Assembly (NCBI RefSeq): GCF_001422735.1
Contig: NZ_LMLZ01000001.1
Span: forward strand, 649,869-713,868
DNA length: 64,000 nt
Origin: Acidovorax sp. Leaf78
GTDB taxonomy: Bacteria; Pseudomonadota; Gammaproteobacteria; Burkholderiales; Burkholderiaceae_C
Direction of reading: 5' to 3'
This document shows, piece after piece, positions 59,160 to 64,000 of the stretch (within the stretch, counting starts at the first letter, position 1; each line of letters begins with the position of its first letter). The notes under the pieces are model-generated. The model made no database searches. It was not told the DNA's origin and was given only the letters and a program-made list of their open reading frames with translations. The translations under genes and the position numbers were made by a program.

Positions 59160-59627
59160 TCAGCTTGAAAAAATATCGTCCGTTTCTTTCGAGGGTGACA
59201 TATAGACAAAGGCCAGAGTGAGAAGCAGGTCTTGTCGACAGTAAAAGCCAAGCGACGCATAGCCTTGGCCACCTCCTGCCATGGTGACATTGCGCACTAA
59301 GATGAACTTGGGCGTATCTCCCAACACCTCCGCTGGGGCCTCCTCAGCTCTTGAGAAGAAATCGGTATTGGCCATACTGCATCGCCCTGAAGGAACTACG
59401 TCGGCCGGATTTTCATAGTTCACGATAACTGTCATATCCTTGGAAGGGTCGAACGCGATCACCGTGTCTGTCTTATTATTTTCGATGTGGTAATTTTCTG
59501 GAAAATCAATTGAAAATTTTTCTGAAGAAAATTTATAGTTGGATGTGACGGCGCATGAGGAAGTCAGCGTAAGTAGACAGGTAGTTAAAATTGTGTTGAT
59601 TGATCTAAGGGTTGAGAGTCTTGTCAC
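59160..59627 (-). CDS. Hypothetical lipoprotein, AT-rich
   Basis: A 155-residue protein from a GTG start at 59627 with a lipoprotein signal ([13 protein letters not shown]). The mature part looks like a small beta-rich domain ([27 protein letters not shown]). No family is recognised. Base composition is lower in G+C than the flanking chromosome, so the gene is probably part of the RHS accessory region. It lies 44 bp from the next reverse-strand ORF. Confidence 0.55.
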   Translation of the reverse strand: MTRLSTLRSINTILTTCLLTLTSSCAVTSNYKFSSEKFSIDFPENYHIENNKTDTVIAFDPSKDMTVIVNYENPADVVPSGRCSMANTDFFSRAEEAPAEVLGDTPKFILVRNVTMAGGGQGYASLGFYCRQDLLLTLAFVYMSPSKETDDIFSS

Positions 59628-59663
59628 ATTGTGCGATTTGGTTTGTTGTATTTTATATGCTGA

Positions 59664-60116
59664 TTAATCTTCAATCAGCAGAATCGCCTCAGAAAAATTT
59701 TTCGTTCCGAGCTTGATGGTGGAGAAGAAGTAATTTTTGGCAGGATGCCTTATAGTCAATTCAAATTCATTTGTCTTCCGAACTAGTGAGGATCCAATTT
59801 TTAAACAATCGTTGTTTTCTAGCGGAAAATGAAAAATCAATCCATATAGCTTCATGCCTTTTGAGGCTTCGTTAAAACTTAAGATTTCAATTTTTTCATC
59901 ATTTTTAAAATAGAATTTATTATTATTTTTCCTTGCAAAAATTAAGTCTTCTTCGCCACTCCTTGCTGCTAGAGTAAATTTTGATTTTTGTGAGTCTAGC
60001 TGCTCGGAGATTGTTTTCCATAGTGTGCATTTAGGTTCTTCTATTTCAGTTGCATACGCTGAAGATTTTATAAAAAGCAGCAGTAATATTGAAAATATTG
60101 ATGTTGTTTTTTGCAT
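59664..60116 (-). CDS. Hypothetical secreted protein, AT-rich
   Basis: A 150-residue protein with a signal peptide (SIFSILLLLFIKSSAYA). Cysteines at KCTLW and NDCLK could pair. Strongly AT-rich and Lys/Asn-rich, unlike the chromosome. Directly upstream of the lipoprotein ORF; no ribosome binding site recognised. Could be an accessory or immunity-type gene of the RHS region; function unknown. Confidence 0.5.
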   Translation of the reverse strand: MQKTTSIFSILLLLFIKSSAYATEIEEPKCTLWKTISEQLDSQKSKFTLAARSGEEDLIFARKNNNKFYFKNDEKIEILSFNEASKGMKLYGLIFHFPLENNDCLKIGSSLVRKTNEFELTIRHPAKNYFFSTIKLGTKNFSEAILLIED

Positions 60117-60483
60117 TGATTTTGAGGGTTTTTTTTTGGTGACTATGAGCCTGCGTTGACTTCAGGATTTGGACTAGATGCTGGTGCTGGACATGTGGTT
60201 TGTGGAGAGCTCGCCTGAGGGCCAGGGGTTTGAGAAGTGCCAGGGTAGCCGCCAAATGTTGCGGCAAGGCCGAAACTGGTAGCCCAGCTGTAGCGCTTCA
60301 TTTAATAGTTGGTGCAGCATCTCCTCATCGCGGTGTGGCATTTCGTGCGTTGACCTTCGCCAGCCACCAAGGCCAGCAGGATTTAGAGGTGATATACCCT
60401 TAGTTCGATTGGCTACCCGTAATAGTGAGGTCCCGACAGGTTGCTTTGGCCTGCTGTACATAAGCAAAGCATGGGATAAATAT
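60117..60483. other. 367-bp stretch, mixed composition
   Basis: A G+C-rich block (about 60175-60400) sits between AT-rich sequences. On the reverse strand it can encode a short open stretch starting about 60300 (MKRYSWATSFGLAATFGG then Pro/Ser/Thr-rich), which could be the end of a broken gene, but it is too short to identify. Confidence 0.35.
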
Positions 60484-60768
60484 TTATGGCGCGAAATTTG
60501 TGCGCGTCATAAGCATAAATGCTGCTAGAAATAAAAACTCGATCAACTTAAATTCTGAAGCGATAAACATAAGGGGAATAGGGATTTTGGCAATACCATC
60601 CACTCTGATAAAAAATAAAAGAGCCACTAAAGTATTAATAAAAGCAAGGGCGAACAAAATAATAAGCCAATTTTTATCAAAATCCATCGCGAATTTATTT
60701 AATTCATATATAAATATTGAAAACAAAAAATACAGTGTAATATTTACCTTCTCATTAAATTTTTGCAT
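60484..60768 (-). CDS. Small membrane protein, hypothetical
   Basis: A 94-residue AT-rich ORF with about three hydrophobic segments (ITLYFLFSIFIYELNKF, WLIILFALAFINTLVALLFFI, FKLIEFLFLAAFMLM). No family and no ribosome binding site recognised. Size, topology and its place in an RHS region would fit an immunity protein left over from an earlier toxin tip, but this is inference. Confidence 0.45.
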   Translation of the reverse strand: MQKFNEKVNITLYFLFSIFIYELNKFAMDFDKNWLIILFALAFINTLVALLFFIRVDGIAKIPIPLMFIASEFKLIEFLFLAAFMLMTRTNFAP

Positions 60769-61240
60769 TTTATTTAAATATTAGAATTGCAGAATTTATA
60801 TGTTTTTGGCTGACTCTTCAGTACCCTTTGATGCTGGCTGACGCCATTCAGATGGCTTTTTGGGTAAAGGTTTTTAGGTCTTTTTCATGGCTGTATTGCA
60901 CGTAATTTTCTTCTCTTTGCTAGGGCCGGGGCCGTAGAAAAAATCATGGGTTTTGCAAATGAAGTACGTACTATCGAACAGTGGAGCACTTCGAACTTCG
61001 CCTCGTTAACGCCGACGCTCAATTTTCTACCGCACCAATTAAAATATCTCGCCTATCACCATTCGATCTGTTTGGTCCATATGTCCATATACAAATTCAA
61101 ACTATGACGCACACTAAACGTGCCACGGCACTAGCACGCTGTTCGCTGCGCACAATGTCCTGAACGGCACAATCATCGGGCAAAGGTCATCCGCGCAAAT
61201 GCACGATTAAGTTTCGAGCAGAACGTTACACTGCGATAGA
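60769..61240. other. 472-bp stretch without a gene
   Basis: Low-G+C sequence with no supported ORF on either strand; it leads into the degraded transposase at 61241-61540. Confidence 0.4.
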
Positions 61241-61540
61241 TTGCGACTATGCCCTTCAGGCATACCGACGGGATGTCAACGATGAAGAAGTGTTATGGCT
61301 TGGACGGTGCACGCTGCATCTGCCGACGAACAGCAGCGCGTCCAATTCGAACACATCCGCGCGTTAATACAGCAGGCCACCGGTAACAGAGTCGGAATGG
61401 CTTGGGCAAACCAAGGCACGATGCCCGACAAGGCAAAAGAGGCGGTCTCTGCCAATAGCGTAAACCTGCAAATCTTTAAGCTGTCCAAGCGCTGGGTGGT
61501 GGAGCGAGGCTTAGGCCGGCTGGCGCTCTTGGGACCATGA
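61241..61540 (+). pseudogene. Degraded IS5-type transposase
   Basis: The 81-residue frame at 61295-61540 carries the later part of an IS5-family DDE transposase: TVHAASADEQQRVQFEHIRA, LIQQATGNRVGMAWANQGT (the central DQGY-type motif decayed to NQGT) and KRWVVERGLGRLA (the R-WVVER-F motif). A second frame at about 61254-61290 reads LQAYRRDVNDEEV, like the N terminus of the same family. The middle and the C terminus are missing and the frame is shifted, so this is a remnant. No terminal inverted repeats found. Confidence 0.6.
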
Positions 61541-61646
61541 AAGTTTGGCCGCTGTGCCCAGTAGGATGCACCTTCTTACCTTTGCCGCACTCATACTCCC
61601 CAATACTTAGCGGGGTTTGCTTCGTTGGGTAAGTTGCTGCAATTAT

Positions 61647-62720
61647 CTAAATACAATCTTTATAGAAAGAACAGGCTGCAGTAAAAAATATAATAAAATA
61701 AATGGGCGTAAAAATTACCCCTGAAATAATCCACTTCTTCAATCCATATTTAAGTCCTGGAAGGTAGGTGAAGGCTATTATTGAGCTGGATAGTAAATCT
61801 CTTTGTACATCATTTTTGAGATAATTAAAATTATAATATAGGTAGTATGAAAAAAGTACAGAAAGAAAACAGGAGATGCATAGCATCAACAATAACTTGA
61901 AAATATCTTTCATGGCTGCATATAGAATTTGCCCACGGGGGGCTATAATGTTGGTTATAGGTAGAGGGTTTGCGTAGCCGGGAGCTTGCCATTGCCCGCC
62001 AGTTTCAAGACTGGGCGGAACACCTCCAGCTCTTTGTATGATTCCTGATACATATGAATTGCTATTGTATTTTCCAGGATCCATTTTTCCATCTATAGAT
62101 CCTGGGACGGGTGATATGCTTGGTTTTGAGTATGGCAGACAGTTACAATATTCTTTTGAAGCCTCTTTTAGCTTTTTTAGAAACTCACAGTCACTCATTC
62201 CCTCCGGGCGTGGAATAATTTGTCGAGAAACAATTCCTTTTGAATCTTCTGGATAATTTGGTGCTGATTTGAGATTTCCGTTTGCAAAATTGCCTGATGG
62301 TTGGCCTCCCAGCGTACTAGTACCGCCCAAGTCGCAGTTTTTATCATCCGGAGTAAGTTGGATCGCGAGATGATAAGAGTCAGGATTTGTTAGTCTACCT
62401 ACAGGCCCTGCCGCAGAGTGGCCTACAATTTGGGCCTCTAGCCCTTTAGGATCTATAAGTTGCAATGGTTGATTTGTGTAGCGATACGCGTGGAAGCCTC
62501 CCCTTAATCCGATAGGGTCTTGGCTAACATACTGCCCCACCCCGGGATCGTAGTACCTAAACCGGTGGTAATGCAGTCCGGTCTCTGCATCAAGCTGCTG
62601 CCCCTGCAAGCGGATGGGTTGATGGATGTGGTGGGGGTTGTACTCCTGCTCGATCTCGCCCCAGGCGCCGTACCTGTCGGCCCAGCTTACGTCTCCCGCT
62701 TGATCGCCGTTCGCGTTCAC
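61647..62720 (-). CDS. Orphan RHS toxin tip with fused membrane segment
   Basis: A 357-residue ORF. It starts inside the RHS core (WADRYGAWGEIEQEYNPHHIHQ), runs through the RHS boundary RYYDPGVGQYVSQDPIGL, and continues into a unique tip (about 90-260). The tip has HLAIQLTPDD near its start and NSNSYVSGIIQRAGG near its end with PGYANPLP; from memory this combination recurs in RHS-type toxin tips. The last about 88 residues, from MKDIFKLLLML, form about three hydrophobic helices and could be an immunity protein joined in frame. The ORF lacks the upstream RHS part, so it is probably a displaced tip that can be swapped by recombination with the block at 63676. Confidence 0.65.
   Translation of the reverse strand: MNANGDQAGDVSWADRYGAWGEIEQEYNPHHIHQPIRLQGQQLDAETGLHYHRFRYYDPGVGQYVSQDPIGLRGGFHAYRYTNQPLQLIDPKGLEAQIVGHSAAGPVGRLTNPDSYHLAIQLTPDDKNCDLGGTSTLGGQPSGNFANGNLKSAPNYPEDSKGIVSRQIIPRPEGMSDCEFLKKLKEASKEYCNCLPYSKPSISPVPGSIDGKMDPGKYNSNSYVSGIIQRAGGVPPSLETGGQWQAPGYANPLPITNIIAPRGQILYAAMKDIFKLLLMLCISCFLSVLFSYYLYYNFNYLKNDVQRDLLSSSIIAFTYLPGLKYGLKKWIISGVIFTPIYFIIFFTAACSFYKDCI
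62527..62690 (-). repeat. RHS core block, copy in the orphan tip
   Basis: Near-identical to 63676-63839 (offset 1149 bp), with only scattered substitutions. It encodes the segment before and across the RHS boundary. Long identity of this kind allows homologous recombination between tips. Confidence 0.8.
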
Positions 62721-62790
62721 GAGCGCAGCGGATGCGCAAGGATAGACACCTTAAGCATCTTAATAAAATCATATTTCCAAACCGAATTAA

Positions 62791-63117
62791 TCAAGCATCA
62801 CCGCCAAGCCTTAAGATCAAATAACCACATCCGCCCACAAAGTAAAGCCAAACAATAAAGATTGTTATTTTTATAGAAATTATAATAGCGCGGATTTTTT
62901 TACCAAATTTTTTGCCGTTATTTGCAGCAATCCATTTTGTAAATTTCCAATTATTGCCCGGCGTATTATTTAATATAATATGAGGGGAACCAATTTTTAT
63001 AAATTCATCAGGATAGTCCCGTTGCAGCTCTTGAAATAAAAATTGACAAAGTACCATTCCCACTATTGCTATAAAAAAAACAATCCACACCAAAATCTGC
63101 ATGGAATTATCATTCAT
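62791..63117 (-). CDS. Probable immunity protein of the RHS toxin
   Basis: A 108-residue membrane protein with two hydrophobic helices (ILVWIVFFIAIVGMVLCQFLF and IIISIKITIFIVWLYFVGG) around a soluble loop. Its ATG overlaps the stop of the RHS ORF by four bases (ATGA at 63114-63117), the tight coupling expected for a toxin-immunity pair. AT-rich, unlike housekeeping genes. Family not recognised; the immunity role is inferred from position. Confidence 0.6.
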   Translation of the reverse strand: MNDNSMQILVWIVFFIAIVGMVLCQFLFQELQRDYPDEFIKIGSPHIILNNTPGNNWKFTKWIAANNGKKFGKKIRAIIISIKITIFIVWLYFVGGCGYLILRLGGDA

Positions 63118-64000
63118 GGCTTATACCCAATCGTAACTCCTGTTGATACTCCAACGGTACCTACGCCTGGAGAAATCTTCCCAGACAGCCCGCCCACTCC
63201 CCCAGCTGCCTTAGCTGATATGCCCAACATTCCATTTCCAGCCGACGCGTTGCCCTGGATAATTATTCCTTTCGGACCACTCCCAACCACTAACTCTTGG
63301 CCTGCTGCAGTGCAACTTGCACTCAAACCAGCTTGCGGACCCACGCCAACATACTGAACTCCGTTTTCATTGTTGTATTCAACTGTCGCGCCTATAGGGC
63401 CGACTCCTCCACGGTATGAACAAGTCATACCAGAGGTGGGTTTAACTTGAATGGGTGGGAGTTCGGGTTTGCTCGAATTGGCAGGTGGCAGTCCAGCTGC
63501 GCACTCAGCTGTTGCACACATACTCTTTTGTCCCGGACCAGGTCTAGTTGGGAAATTTACCGGACCTCTATTTTTAAGGTCGAAAAGGCCTAAAGGATCA
63601 ACGGAGTTCAGTGAATCATGGTCTACATAAGAAGATCCATTAGTTCCTCCTAGCAAACCAATCGGATCCTGAGTTACATACTGCCCCACCCCGGGATCGT
63701 AGTACCTAAACCGGTTGTAATGCAGTCCGGTCTCTGCATCAAGCTGCTGCCCCTGCAAACGAATGGGTTGATGGATGCGGTGAGGGTTGTACTCCTGCTC
63801 GATCTCGCCCCAAGCGCCGTACCTGGCGGCCCAGCTCACCTGTCCTGTCTCTTGCCCGTTGGCATTCGCCAGCGCAATGGGTGTGCCCAAGTGGTCCGTC
63901 ACGAAGTGCCGGATGGTCAGCGGGTGGTTATCTTCGATGTGGGCTTGGGTGTCCTTGATGAGCTGCAGCGACTCTTGCACTTGGCTTCGCATCTCCTGCG
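63114..64000 (-). CDS. RHS-family polymorphic toxin, C-terminal part (5' end off the window)
   Basis: The open frame runs off the window edge. Visible: an RHS core (HFVTDHLGTPIALANANG, WAARYGAWGEIEQEY, HQPIRLQGQQLDAETGLHYN), the boundary RYYDPGVGQYVTQDPIGL, then a tip of about 155 residues that is Gly/Ala/Val-rich (GPIGATVEYNNENG, GNASAGNGMLGISAKA, GTVGVSTGVTIGYKP). RHS proteins form a shell that carries the tip toxin to a neighbouring cell, commonly by type VI secretion. No catalytic motif is recognised in the tip. A probable immunity gene overlaps its stop. Confidence 0.85.
   Translation of the reverse strand, partial: QEMRSQVQESLQLIKDTQAHIEDNHPLTIRHFVTDHLGTPIALANANGQETGQVSWAARYGAWGEIEQEYNPHRIHQPIRLQGQQLDAETGLHYNRFRYYDPGVGQYVTQDPIGLLGGTNGSSYVDHDSLNSVDPLGLFDLKNRGPVNFPTRPGPGQKSMCATAECAAGLPPANSSKPELPPIQVKPTSGMTCSYRGGVGPIGATVEYNNENGVQYVGVGPQAGLSASCTAAGQELVVGSGPKGIIIQGNASAGNGMLGISAKAAGGVGGLSGKISPGVGTVGVSTGVTIGYKP
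63676..63839 (-). repeat. RHS core block, copy in the main RHS gene
   Basis: Matches 62527-62690 nearly base for base. Marks the point up to which the main RHS gene and the orphan tip are interchangeable. Confidence 0.8.

Noticed and set aside
60174..60467. A 97-residue reverse ORF in the G+C-rich block of the RHS region
   Set aside because: No motif, no ribosome binding site and a mixed composition; probably a fragment, so it is described only as part of the stretch.

Overview
The window looks like a high-G+C chromosome segment from a beta-proteobacterium of the family Comamonadaceae, probably Acidovorax or a close relative. The main reasons are the gene order pnp-quinone oxidoreductase-tpiA-secG-tRNA-Leu-nuoABCDEFGHIJKLMN-DUF2818, a Burkholderiales-type short NuoG, and an interspersed intergenic repeat that I associate with this family. 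The assignment rests on remembered gene order and protein families; no search was run.

Layout. 1-3.0 kb: molybdopterin synthase genes moaD and moaE, separated by a reverse-strand block holding a DapA-like aldolase with an attenuator-like leader and two small unknown genes. 3.2-6.3 kb: clpB behind a clear heat-shock (sigma-32 type) promoter, then a small membrane protein. 6.6-10.6 kb: a coniferyl-aldehyde-type dehydrogenase converging on, and overlapping, a hybrid histidine kinase paired with a LuxR-type regulator. 10.8-19 kb: ordinary chromosomal genes (an unknown protein with an adhesin-like repeat, GNAT acetyltransferase, methyltransferase, dusC, a phospholipase-D-like lipoprotein, amtB). 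19.1-28.5 kb: a visibly more AT-rich block with a RibD reductase-domain gene that has lost its deaminase half, followed by a minor-pilin/PilY1 operon (two FimT, PilV, PilW, PilX, PilY1, PilE). 28.6-33.8 kb: rpsO, pnp, quinone oxidoreductase, tpiA, secG and tRNA-Leu(GAG). 33.9-48.8 kb: the complete 14-gene complex I operon plus a DUF2818 gene. 48.8-59.0 kb: DUF1178 protein, an MsbA-like ABC exporter, a complete branched-chain-amino-acid-type ABC importer (livG-F-K-H-M), a CrtC/AttH-like secreted protein and a cysteine-synthase-like PLP enzyme. 59.1-64.0 kb: an AT-rich accessory region carrying the C-terminal end of an RHS polymorphic toxin that runs off the window, a probable immunity gene overlapping it, a second orphan RHS tip, several small AT-rich membrane or secreted ORFs and a degraded IS5-type transposase.

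The most interesting parts are the RHS toxin/immunity region (two tips sharing a near-identical core block, one fused in frame to a three-helix membrane segment), the attenuator-like leader in front of the DapA-like gene, the LivF ATPase with arginine in place of the Walker A lysine, the truncated RibD next to the compositionally distinct pilus operon, and four copies of one intergenic repeat. I found no CRISPR array, rRNA, intact insertion sequence or prophage.
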